Origin: an uncultured Bacteroidia bacterium
Lineage (GTDB): Bacteria; Bacteroidota; Bacteroidia; Bacteroidales; F082
NCBI GenBank assembly: GCA_902774365.1
Contig: CACYHX010000022.1
Span: 1-34,383 of the forward strand
Length of the DNA stretch: 34,383 nt
Direction of reading: 5' to 3'
The position numbers and the translations under genes are program-made. Of this stretch, positions 8,785-16,792 are shown one piece after another. Within the stretch, counting starts at the first letter, position 1. The number at the start of each line of letters is the position of its first letter. A model generated the notes under the pieces. That model was not told where the DNA came from, did no database searches, and saw nothing but the letters and a program-made list of their open reading frames with translations.

Positions 8785-11700
8785 TTATCTCACGACAACC
8801 TTTTCCATGTGTACTTGCGTGCCGTTGGTGAGGCGGATGAAGTAGACACCCTTGGTCAGGCTCTCCACGCTGATTTGCTCAGTGCCTTGGGCCTTACCAT
8901 TGGCCACCACTTGACCCAGGCCATTGTACATCACATAGGTGAATTCAGTGTCGCCGCCGTTGATGTAAAGGATGCTGTTAGCGGGGTTGGGATAGAGGGC
9001 GAACGTGCCATCGTTTTCGTCGAGGCTGGTGAGGTCGGCGGTGACGCACTCGGGCACCGACTGACCGCCTTCATACTCGGCGATGACGCAGTAGGTGTAG
9101 TTGATCAGCAGTGCGGTCTCATCGACATAGGTGGTGTCGGTGGTCTGGCCAATCTCGATGCCGTTGCGCATGACGATATAGTTGATGGCGCCTTCAGGGG
9201 CTTCCCAGGTCAGCGTGACGGTCGGGTCTTCGACGTTGGCTTCAAGGTTCTCAACAGGGGCGTAGTCCATGATGGGAGCCTGACCGCCAGTGCAGTTGCA
9301 GTCGAATTCGTTGATGACGCCCGAAGACGGGTTGCTGGCTTGACAAATGACCTCTCCTGATTCGTACTTGATGGAGAACGAACATTCGTAAGTGTAATTG
9401 CCTCTAATCCATGACACGGTGACGTGGACGCCATTGCCGATTTCGATGTTTTCCGTGGCCTCATTGCCATCGTCCAAGGTCAGTTCAATGGTGGGCGTGC
9501 CGTCGCTGAAAGCGAGACTCAGTTTGTTGCCGTTCCAGCCGTCGCCCCAGCTGTCGTTCATCTCAACGATGACGATGCAGGAGTTCTTCAAGACGAGAGA
9601 ACCTTCGGCAGTCAGTCCGCCGTCAGCTTGCAGCGTGAAGTTCAACGTGATTTGCTCGGTTTGCGGGCATGCCTCGTCGATGGCGATTTGGAAGGGGCAG
9701 TAAGCCAGACCTTCAGGGTCGATGGTGCCGATCAGGACGCTGTCGTTGAGGATGGTGACATACTCATTGTCGCAGGTGATGGTGGCGATGGCGTTGGTAG
9801 CCATGTAATGACCGATGTTTTGGAAGTTGGCGACGATGCTCTGCTCTTCGCCAGGAACGAAGTTGCCACTCCAGCTGGCGTCAACGTAATCAAGAATGGC
9901 TTGACCTGCGGTGACGTAGACCTTGCCTTCCCAAGTGTGCGAGTTGTCGGTCATGGTAACGTTGATTTGGAAACGCGTGCCGTCCATGGTGCCTTCGTTG
10001 ACGATAAAGCTGAAAGCGTCGGTCAGGGTTACGGTTTCGTTAGCGTTCAATACATCGAAGGTAGCCGTCTCGTTGAGGATCGTGATGCTGTGGCTCGGGC
10101 ACGACAGCGTCACCGTGGTGGTGCCATCGGTCGGGTCGACACCGACGTTCTTGAATCCGATGCTCAGGTTGGTTTCCACGTTGACGGGAGTGAAGGTAGG
10201 GGTGCTGTTGTCAACGGTAATGAAGGGTCCTTCAGCGGGAAGGATTTCGATGGACATGATTTCAGTCACCTTGTTGTAGCCCAACACGGTGAGGGTAGCG
10301 GTGCCCACTTCGTTCAGCGGGTTGAAATGCATTGTGCATTCGCCGTTGACGATGTTGCTGGAGCAAATCACTTCGCCATTCATCATCAGCGTGGCGATAC
10401 CGAAAGCAGTGTTCTGTGCGCTGATTTGCATCTCGCTCATGCCGAGCATTAAGGTGGAAGGCGAGCAGCTGACGTTCATGCTGACGGGGTTGTCGGTGCG
10501 TACCATCAAGCTCGGGTCGCCGAAGAGAATCCAGGTGTTATGGGTGTCGCCGTTGTCGGAAGGAGCGGCATCCAAAACGTACATGTTACCATTCAGGGAT
10601 GCACCACCGAAGGTGTGGCAGAACTTGTCGGTTGATCTCCATTCGGTGAGGATGTCAACCATCTCGTCTTGTCCGTACATAGGCGGTTGCCAAGGTTGTG
10701 AAATCCAGCTGAACATGCCTCCGATAGCACCGGTAGGAGTACCCGTGCTGTTGTTGGTGGCTCTCAGCCAAGCCTCGCCGAAGCAGGTGCCGTCGAATTG
10801 GCCGTTGTTGCAGGCCACCGACCAGATGTAAGGCCATTTGTCGTCGTTCACCAAGGTGTTGACGTGGCTGTTGCTGTAGTTGGCAACGGCCCAGCTCGTC
10901 TGTGATCCGTGGTTGCAGTAGTTGATGATGCTGGCACCAGCGTTGACGTCGTTGCTGATGGCAGCGGCACTTGTCCCACTACCCACGCCGCTATATTGCT
11001 GCGTCACGGCTTCGTAGGTGTAGTGCATCAGGGTGTCGCGGACAAAGTTAATGTGCACATAGTCGGCTTCGCCGAAGTGGCCGTTTCCGGCACCTTCGTT
11101 GGCGGAAACGCCAATACCCTTGTTGAGCCAGGTGAGGCCTTCGGGCATGTCACGCTCATAATACAGCACCTTGTTGACATGGGTGTTCACGTCGGTGACG
11201 TTCTGCACCGAGAAACGGCCAACAAGCACTTCGAGGTAGTAGTCGTTGCCTTCCAGCTGACCGAACCAGTTGTCGGAACGGCCACCATTCATTGAATGGG
11301 GGGTGATGTCGCTGTAGTCGCCGACGAAGAGGATGTAACCGAGGTTATGGTTGGCATCTTCGTAGTAGTTTTGGATGTACGACTTGAGGGCGTTGTTGTT
11401 ATTGCCTCCAGCTTCGCTAACGCTGACGATGGTGGTGGGACGTCCCGATTGGTTCTTCCATTCCACATAAGGCTGCATGGCATCCATATATTGGTCGGGG
11501 CAGATCACCAGTATCTCGCCATGGTCTTGAAGGAAGGTATACTTTGAAACACTCTCTTGATAGTTGATGAAGCGGTGGCTGTAGGCGGCATCCATCTCGG
11601 CCGACATCTTGACATTGGCTTTGCGGGCCACTTTTTGGTTTACGCCGTTGTCGCTCACCTTACGCATGGCGAGGGTTAGGCTATGGTAGACGCGAAGGGT

Positions 11701-12240
11701 CTTCGTCACGGGGTTGTAGGCGAAGGGACGTACCATAATGTTTTGTCCGCGGAAGTCACGGATGATGTAGGGCATTTCCAAATAGGCTTGCGTAGCAGGA
11801 TAGAAGGCATCCTTGCTGTACATGGCGCCATAGGTGTAGGCCACGGTCTCGGGGTCGATGGCGCGGCTGAAGTTACCTTTTGAAGGAGCGATTTCGACGT
11901 TTTGGTAGTCGGTGAATTCGCTCTTGAGAACACTCACTTCCATCTCAGCCCTGTCGCCAATGATGGCCGGGACAGGAAACTGGGGAAGGTCGGGGGCACC
12001 GGCTTCAAGCATCGAGGCCATCTTGGGGACGGAGACGATTTGCTGAGGGCCATTAGGGGTGCTCACTTCGGTCAGATTGAAGCCACCCAGCGAGAAGTCG
12101 ACAACGACTTGTTTCTCACTGCTCGAAATCAAAGTGACTTGTGGGGATGTCGGACTGCTCTTGCTGATGCCAGTCCACTGTTGGGCGAATGTCATTGCTG
12201 ATAAAGCCACAAACACGAGGGAAAACAGTACTTTTTTCAT
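8785..12240 (-). CDS. Arg-gingipain (RgpB)-like C25 cysteine protease secreted by T9SS
   Basis: A 1,151-residue secreted protease. Domains in order: signal peptide 1-20; C25 propeptide to about 230; catalytic domain about 240-580 with NHGSQTSW (His444) and SVACNNG (Cys477); an Ig-like domain to about 670; two CARDB-like beta-sandwiches; a SWGDGWNGNK domain from about 895; fibronectin-like domain about 993-1070; and a T9SS tail beginning LYPNP at 1082. The His-Cys spacing of 33 equals that recalled for RgpB (His211/Cys244). GEAD with Asp393 falls where RgpB has Asp163. Trp517, 40 residues after Cys477, matches Trp284. These residues form the Arg-binding S1 pocket, so cleavage after arginine is predicted. 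YGQDEM and TWILFGDPSLMVRT are further RgpB-like blocks. The protein should be exported, lose its propeptide and be anchored or released at the surface. Arg specificity is inference. Confidence 0.9.
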   Translation of the reverse strand: MKKVLFSLVFVALSAMTFAQQWTGISKSSPTSPQVTLISSSEKQVVVDFSLGGFNLTEVSTPNGPQQIVSVPKMASMLEAGAPDLPQFPVPAIIGDRAEMEVSVLKSEFTDYQNVEIAPSKGNFSRAIDPETVAYTYGAMYSKDAFYPATQAYLEMPYIIRDFRGQNIMVRPFAYNPVTKTLRVYHSLTLAMRKVSDNGVNQKVARKANVKMSAEMDAAYSHRFINYQESVSKYTFLQDHGEILVICPDQYMDAMQPYVEWKNQSGRPTTIVSVSEAGGNNNNALKSYIQNYYEDANHNLGYILFVGDYSDITPHSMNGGRSDNWFGQLEGNDYYLEVLVGRFSVQNVTDVNTHVNKVLYYERDMPEGLTWLNKGIGVSANEGAGNGHFGEADYVHINFVRDTLMHYTYEAVTQQYSGVGSGTSAAAISNDVNAGASIINYCNHGSQTSWAVANYSNSHVNTLVNDDKWPYIWSVACNNGQFDGTCFGEAWLRATNNSTGTPTGAIGGMFSWISQPWQPPMYGQDEMVDILTEWRSTDKFCHTFGGASLNGNMYVLDAAPSDNGDTHNTWILFGDPSLMVRTDNPVSMNVSCSPSTLMLGMSEMQISAQNTAFGIATLMMNGEVICSSNIVNGECTMHFNPLNEVGTATLTVLGYNKVTEIMSIEILPAEGPFITVDNSTPTFTPVNVETNLSIGFKNVGVDPTDGTTTVTLSCPSHSITILNETATFDVLNANETVTLTDAFSFIVNEGTMDGTRFQINVTMTDNSHTWEGKVYVTAGQAILDYVDASWSGNFVPGEEQSIVANFQNIGHYMATNAIATITCDNEYVTILNDSVLIGTIDPEGLAYCPFQIAIDEACPQTEQITLNFTLQADGGLTAEGSLVLKNSCIVIVEMNDSWGDGWNGNKLSLAFSDGTPTIELTLDDGNEATENIEIGNGVHVTVSWIRGNYTYECSFSIKYESGEVICQASNPSSGVINEFDCNCTGGQAPIMDYAPVENLEANVEDPTVTLTWEAPEGAINYIVMRNGIEIGQTTDTTYVDETALLINYTYCVIAEYEGGQSVPECVTADLTSLDENDGTFALYPNPANSILYINGGDTEFTYVMYNGLGQVVANGKAQGTEQISVESLTKGVYFIRLTNGTQVHMEKVVVR

Positions 12241-12281
12241 GTGTTATTAGATATAGATTAAAATAATACGCTTAAAAACTG

Positions 12282-12289
12282 CAAAAATA
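12282..12289 (-). promoter_or_regulatory. -7 promoter box for the RgpB-like gene
   Basis: Read on the minus strand this is TATTTTTG, 41 bases before the start codon at 12240. It is a plausible TAnnTTTG box with a short leader. Confidence 0.6.
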
Positions 12290-12357
12290 CGAATCTTTTT
12301 TCTAGTAGCGTGCCTTTCGTTTGAGTTTTATTTCAATTCAAAGTATTTATTTTTGTG

Positions 12358-12365
12358 TACCTTTG
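12358..12365 (+). promoter_or_regulatory. -7 promoter box (TACCTTTG) for the TerB-DnaJ gene
   Basis: TACCTTTG followed by CCGCC lies 25 bases before ATG 12391. The gene is divergent from the RgpB-like protease and has its own promoter in the shared 150-base gap. Confidence 0.7.
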
Positions 12366-12390
12366 CCGCCTGAATTAAAAATGAATTGTT

Positions 12391-13125
12391 ATGGGTTTTT
12401 TCTTGAAACTAATATTGACAGGCTTAGGCTGGGCTTTTGGAGGACCGTTGGGTGGCATCATCGGCTATGCCATCGGTTCGCTTTTTTCGGGTAACAGGCC
12501 GCGTGTGATCCGCTCCGAAGTGGAGGATACCTTTGGAAACACCGAGGAGAAACGTGATTTCAACGTGACGCTTTTGGTGCTCTCAGCCGCTGTGATGAAA
12601 GCCGACGGAAACGTGAAACGCTCCGAGTTGGATTACGTGAAACGCTTTTTCTTGCAGAATTTCGGTCAGCAGCGTGCCGAGAATTACATCAAGATGCTGC
12701 GCGAGATTCTGGATAAGGACTACAATCTTTATGAGGTCAGCCAGCAGGTGGGACGCTATATGGACTATTCCTCGCGTCTACAACTGCTTCATTACCTGTT
12801 TGGCATCGCCGATGCCGACGGCCGTATCTCGCAAGAGGAGTTGGGCGTCATCAACACCATTTCCGATTACATGGGCATCACCAACAGCGATTTTGCCTCG
12901 GTGAAGGCTATGTTTATCAAGGAAACCGACAGCGCTTACAAGATTCTCGGCATCGAGCCTTCCGCTACCGACGAGGAGGTGAAGAAAGCCTACCGCGAGA
13001 TGGCCAAGAAAAACCATCCCGACCTGGTCACCAACCTCGGAGAAGAGGTGCGGCAAGCCGCCGAAAAGAAGTTCCAGGAAATCAACGGAGCCTACGAATC
13101 CATCAAGAAACAACGAGGTATATAA
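12391..13125 (+). CDS. DjlA-like TerB and DnaJ domain co-chaperone
   Basis: A 244-residue protein. Residues 1-32 form a Gly-rich hydrophobic segment ([22 protein letters not shown]) that probably associates with the membrane. A TerB-like helical domain spans about 55-180, with two acidic loops, [11 protein letters not shown] and [12 protein letters not shown] DnaJ domain ends the protein: [20 protein letters not shown] and the HPD signature at 209-211, which activates an Hsp70 partner (DnaK). This order matches the DjlA class of membrane-linked J-proteins. It lies alone on the plus strand between two large secreted proteases, transcribed in the opposite direction. A link to their export is possible but unproven. 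Confidence 0.9.
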   Translation: MGFFLKLILTGLGWAFGGPLGGIIGYAIGSLFSGNRPRVIRSEVEDTFGNTEEKRDFNVTLLVLSAAVMKADGNVKRSELDYVKRFFLQNFGQQRAENYIKMLREILDKDYNLYEVSQQVGRYMDYSSRLQLLHYLFGIADADGRISQEELGVINTISDYMGITNSDFASVKAMFIKETDSAYKILGIEPSATDEEVKKAYREMAKKNHPDLVTNLGEEVRQAAEKKFQEINGAYESIKKQRGI

Positions 13126-13161
13126 ATGAAAAAAGCCGCTCGAAAGCGGCTTTTTTCATTT
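13124..13161 (+). terminator. Bidirectional intrinsic terminator, perfect 17-bp arms
   Basis: AAATGAAAAAAGCCGCT (13124-13140), loop CGAA, and AGCGGCTTTTTTCATTT (13145-13161) are exact reverse complements. The A and T runs give U tracts in both directions, serving the converging genes that end at 13125 and 13176. It overlaps the TAA stop of the TerB-DnaJ gene. Confidence 0.92.
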
Positions 13162-13175
13162 GTGAAACTTAGTCT

Positions 13176-16100
13176 TTATTCCACGACGACCTTCTCCACG
13201 CGAATTTGCGTGCCAGAGGTGAGGCGGAGGAAGTAGACGCCCTTGGCCATGCCGTTGACATTGATCTGGGTGTTACCCGTGGCAGTGCCTTCAGCGACCT
13301 TCTGACCCATGCCGTTGAACATCATGTAGCTGTATTCGGCATCGCCTTCAACATACAAGGTGTTGTTGACGGGGTTGGGATAGATGGCAAATGCAACTTC
13401 GTTCTCGATGACGGCGTCGGTGAGTTCGACGACGACGCAAGCGGGAGAGGCAATACCATCGGCATATTCAGCAAACACGCAGTAGGTGTAGGAACCATCG
13501 TGGTCAATCGTGTTGTCGGTGTAGGTGGCTTGGGCCGTCTCGCCGATTTCGATACCGTTGCGCCAAATGATGAAGTTGGTTGCACCAGCGGGAGCCGTCC
13601 AGGTCAGCGTGACGTTAGCCACCGAAGGTTCGGCTTGGAGGTTCTCGACGGGAGCGAGGTCGTTACCACCGCCGCAATTAACGTCAAATTGGAAGGACCA
13701 TGATGAACTGGGGCTGCTGGCTTCGGTGATGACGGTGCCGTCATCATATTTTACGGTGAACGAGCACTCAGAGGCATAGTTGCCGTTGACCCAGCTGAGA
13801 GTCACATGGACGCCCATGCCGATTTCAAGGGTGTATTCAGCGGAGTTGCCGTTTTGAATGGTCAGTTCTTGAGTGGGCGTGCCGTCGTCGAAAGCCACGC
13901 GGAGCTTGTTGCCGTTCCAGCCGTCGCCCCATGAGTCGGCGAGCGAGAAGATGACGACACAAGCGTTCTTAAGGGTGGCGCTGCCTTCAGCGGTGAGGCC
14001 GCCGTCGGCAGTCAAGGTGAAGGTCAGAGGCAGTTGCTCCGTGCTGGGGCAGCTGGGGCTGACGATGACATTGAACACGCATGAAGCGGTGCCTTCAGGA
14101 TCGATGGTGCCCATCTGGATGGAGCTGCTCTCGAAACTGACATATTGGCTCGTCGAGACGATGGTGGCAACGGCGTTGGTAGCCATGTAGTGGCCCACGT
14201 TTTTGAAGTTAGCCACGACAGTGACGGTCTCGCCAGGAGTGAAGCCGCCAGCTTGTGCGTCGACAAATTCCAGAGTGGCTTCGCCAGCGGTGATGACGGC
14301 TCTGCCTTCCCAAGTGTCGCTACCGCAAACGGCGGTGATATTGATGGTGAAGCGCGTGCCATCGGCAACGCCAGAGGCGATATTATAGCTGAAACCATTC
14401 ACGGTGGTGGTGGCTTCGGGAGCGAGGCTGCCGAAGGAACCCGTGGGCTGGGTGAAGGTGAGAGCAGGATCGTCGCAGGTCAGCGTGACGTTGGTGGTGC
14501 CAGTGGTGGCAGCGGTACCGACGTTCTTGAAGGTGATGCCGAGTTGGGCTTCCTCGCCGACGTGAGCATAGGCGGGTGAGTAGCTGTCAATAGAGACAAA
14601 GGGACCTTCGAGGGCTGCGGCGGGAATGGTCTGGATGTAAGGAATACGCTGGGGAGCGGTCACGCAGATGGTGACGTCGCCGCCAGAGGTGATGGGATCG
14701 ACATTGACGTTGATGGTGCCTGTCTCGTCAACGAGACCCACGCCATAAAGCACGCCGTCCTTGCTGATGGCCACGTATGAGCCGGGATCGGCACTCACTT
14801 GGTATGTGCTGATGCCGATGGGGAAGATGGGCATGTGGCTCACAGTGTTAGCGATAGGCTGCACACGGAAAGGCATGATAGAGCCATCGCCCAAGGTGTG
14901 GTAGGCTTGCCAGTAGTAAAGGGTGGCGCTGTGCATTTGGTATCCAAGGGCTTGGGCAGCATTGCCAGCAAGGCATCCGATGAAAAGGTAAGAGTTGACG
15001 GTGTGATATGCATCGTCGCTCCAAATGGCGTCATACAGACCCATGGTGGTCTCTTCATAGGAAGGCATGGTGCCGTCGGCACGGTTGGTGGCACCAACAC
15101 CAAAGTAATAGTCGTTATACCAGGTGGTGTTCGGGCAAGAACCGATGTAGGCGTATGCGCCCTTGTTCTCGGCACGCACCATGGCTTCGCCGAAGCAGGT
15201 GCCATAACCCCAGTCGCCAGATTGGCAGCAGTTACCGATGGCGAGGAAATACTTGTGTTCGTTGGTCAGTTGGTTGACGTTGTTGACGTTGAATTCAGGG
15301 CCAGCCCAGCTGGTTTGGCTGCCGTGAGCCGTGTAGTTGGCAAAGCCGACGCCAGTGCTCAGATAGCTATAGCAATTGGTGTAAGTGCCATGGCTGAACT
15401 CATAGACGTTGTCGAAACCGTGTTCGGTGTTGTAGTAGTAGTTGGTGGCATACCAAATGGTAGGACGACCCACAGTGACTCCATAACCGCTGTCTTCACC
15501 AGCGATGAGGAGCACATTGTTCAGGTAGCTCGGGTCGGGCATGAGGTATTTCTCATATTCCAGGGCTTTGCTCAGCATGGCACTCATCTGTGCCTTGGTC
15601 GTGGCCGACAGACGGCTGTGGAACATATCGGGGAACTCGTCGCCGTCGGCACTCGAATAATAAAGGTCGGTCACACAAGAGGTCTGGCTGCCAGTGGCAG
15701 AGGCCGGCACTTGATCCTTGTCGCCCATGATGATGAGGAAGGTGGGGGCGTCTTGGGCATACTTGTTTTGGATGAAGGTCTTGATGGCGGCGGCAGTGCT
15801 GCCCACTTCATCGGTGAAGTTCAAGTCGATGTAGATACCTTTCATGGTCTTCCACTCCAGCCAATCTTGAATGACATCGTCAAACATACGGTTGGCGACG
15901 ATGAGCATCTTCACAGGAGCCTGCCACAGGTCTGGGTGCTGGTCGTACACGTCGTCACGCCAGTTGAACATCTGCTTGTAGACGCCAGCGAAGTAGGGGC
16001 TGAAGGTTCTTTCAAACTCGGAGTACGAAGCCGACTTGTCATATTGTCCGTAGCGGACTTCAACTTCGATGTCGTTGTATACGCGGATGCTGTTGGTGGC

Positions 16101-16649
16101 AGCGTCATATTGCACAGGGTTGATGGTCAGGGCACCGATTTGGATGCCACGCATCGTGCCTTGGATTTGCACGAGGGCGATAGGACGCTCGGCAAAGCCC
16201 TTGGCGGCATAAGCCTTGTCGCTGTAAGCAAACGGAACGTTTTCTTGATTCTTGTAAACCAGTTCCTGTTGGGGATAGATCGTCTTGATGCCATAGTCGG
16301 CAAGACGGTAGGTGCTGGTGCTGTAGTTCTTCACCTCGACGGTGATATCGTTGACACCGAAGGGGACGGCGATGAGCTGGTTGGCAGCGGGCAGCGAAGG
16401 CTCGCCGATATTACCGCTGGGGTAAGTCCCGTCCATGGTGATGTTGGAGAACACACCTTTTTCAGTGTTGACTTCAGTGGCGTTGATGCTGCTGAAGGAG
16501 AAGTTGGCGGTGAAACCGTCACTGGTCACATTGACACATTGTTGTGCCGAACTGGCTCTGCCTAAGTCGATGCGCTGTGCGCTGACGGTGGAGCCGATGA
16601 GCAATCCGATCAGAAGGAATGCTGCGGTTAAAATGTTGGCTTTTCTCAT
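13176..16649 (-). CDS. Lys-gingipain (Kgp)-like C25 cysteine protease secreted by T9SS
   Basis: A 1,157-residue secreted protease. Signal peptide 1-24; propeptide to about 225; catalytic domain about 245-600; then the same kinds of modules as the neighbour at 8785: two CARDB-like domains (about 680-890), SWGDGWNGNK domain from 905, fibronectin-like domain about 1000-1075 and a T9SS tail starting YPNP near 1090. The catalytic pair is His442 (NYTAHGSQTSW) and Cys475 (AIGNCC). The blocks KYFLAIGNCC, KGAYAYIGS, YYWQAYHTLGDGSIMPFR and GSYVAISKDGVLYG closely follow P. gingivalis Kgp as I recall it. Thr440 and Asp513 (YNDYY) correspond to Kgp Thr442 and Asp516, which bind the lysine side chain, so cleavage after lysine is predicted. 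Kgp's own catalytic residues are numbered 444 and 477, almost identical. Substrate preference is inferred, not shown. Confidence 0.92.
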   Translation of the reverse strand: MRKANILTAAFLLIGLLIGSTVSAQRIDLGRASSAQQCVNVTSDGFTANFSFSSINATEVNTEKGVFSNITMDGTYPSGNIGEPSLPAANQLIAVPFGVNDITVEVKNYSTSTYRLADYGIKTIYPQQELVYKNQENVPFAYSDKAYAAKGFAERPIALVQIQGTMRGIQIGALTINPVQYDAATNSIRVYNDIEVEVRYGQYDKSASYSEFERTFSPYFAGVYKQMFNWRDDVYDQHPDLWQAPVKMLIVANRMFDDVIQDWLEWKTMKGIYIDLNFTDEVGSTAAAIKTFIQNKYAQDAPTFLIIMGDKDQVPASATGSQTSCVTDLYYSSADGDEFPDMFHSRLSATTKAQMSAMLSKALEYEKYLMPDPSYLNNVLLIAGEDSGYGVTVGRPTIWYATNYYYNTEHGFDNVYEFSHGTYTNCYSYLSTGVGFANYTAHGSQTSWAGPEFNVNNVNQLTNEHKYFLAIGNCCQSGDWGYGTCFGEAMVRAENKGAYAYIGSCPNTTWYNDYYFGVGATNRADGTMPSYEETTMGLYDAIWSDDAYHTVNSYLFIGCLAGNAAQALGYQMHSATLYYWQAYHTLGDGSIMPFRVQPIANTVSHMPIFPIGISTYQVSADPGSYVAISKDGVLYGVGLVDETGTINVNVDPITSGGDVTICVTAPQRIPYIQTIPAAALEGPFVSIDSYSPAYAHVGEEAQLGITFKNVGTAATTGTTNVTLTCDDPALTFTQPTGSFGSLAPEATTTVNGFSYNIASGVADGTRFTINITAVCGSDTWEGRAVITAGEATLEFVDAQAGGFTPGETVTVVANFKNVGHYMATNAVATIVSTSQYVSFESSSIQMGTIDPEGTASCVFNVIVSPSCPSTEQLPLTFTLTADGGLTAEGSATLKNACVVIFSLADSWGDGWNGNKLRVAFDDGTPTQELTIQNGNSAEYTLEIGMGVHVTLSWVNGNYASECSFTVKYDDGTVITEASSPSSSWSFQFDVNCGGGNDLAPVENLQAEPSVANVTLTWTAPAGATNFIIWRNGIEIGETAQATYTDNTIDHDGSYTYCVFAEYADGIASPACVVVELTDAVIENEVAFAIYPNPVNNTLYVEGDAEYSYMMFNGMGQKVAEGTATGNTQINVNGMAKGVYFLRLTSGTQIRVEKVVVE

Positions 16650-16709
16650 TAGTTTGAATTATTAAATGATACTTTAGATTGTTGTCCTTTCTAGAGGGAT
16701 ATGAACCTG

Positions 16710-16717
16710 CAAAAATA
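16710..16717 (-). promoter_or_regulatory. -7 promoter box for the Kgp-like gene
   Basis: On the minus strand this reads TATTTTTG, the same octamer as at the RgpB-like gene, 60 bases before the start codon at 16649. The shared box is consistent with similar expression of the two proteases but does not prove it. Confidence 0.6.
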
Positions 16718-16792
16718 ATGTTTTTTCCGAATAAAGGCCGCGCCTTTCGGGAAAAATGTTGCCTTATGGGAAATAATTTGTGCCGAAAAGGC

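Noticed and set aside
14799-16565. Long plus-strand open frame of 588 codons opposite the Kgp-like gene
   Set aside because: It is antisense to a clear protease, has no family resemblance and is rich in His/Val/Gly as expected from codon-biased shadow frames.
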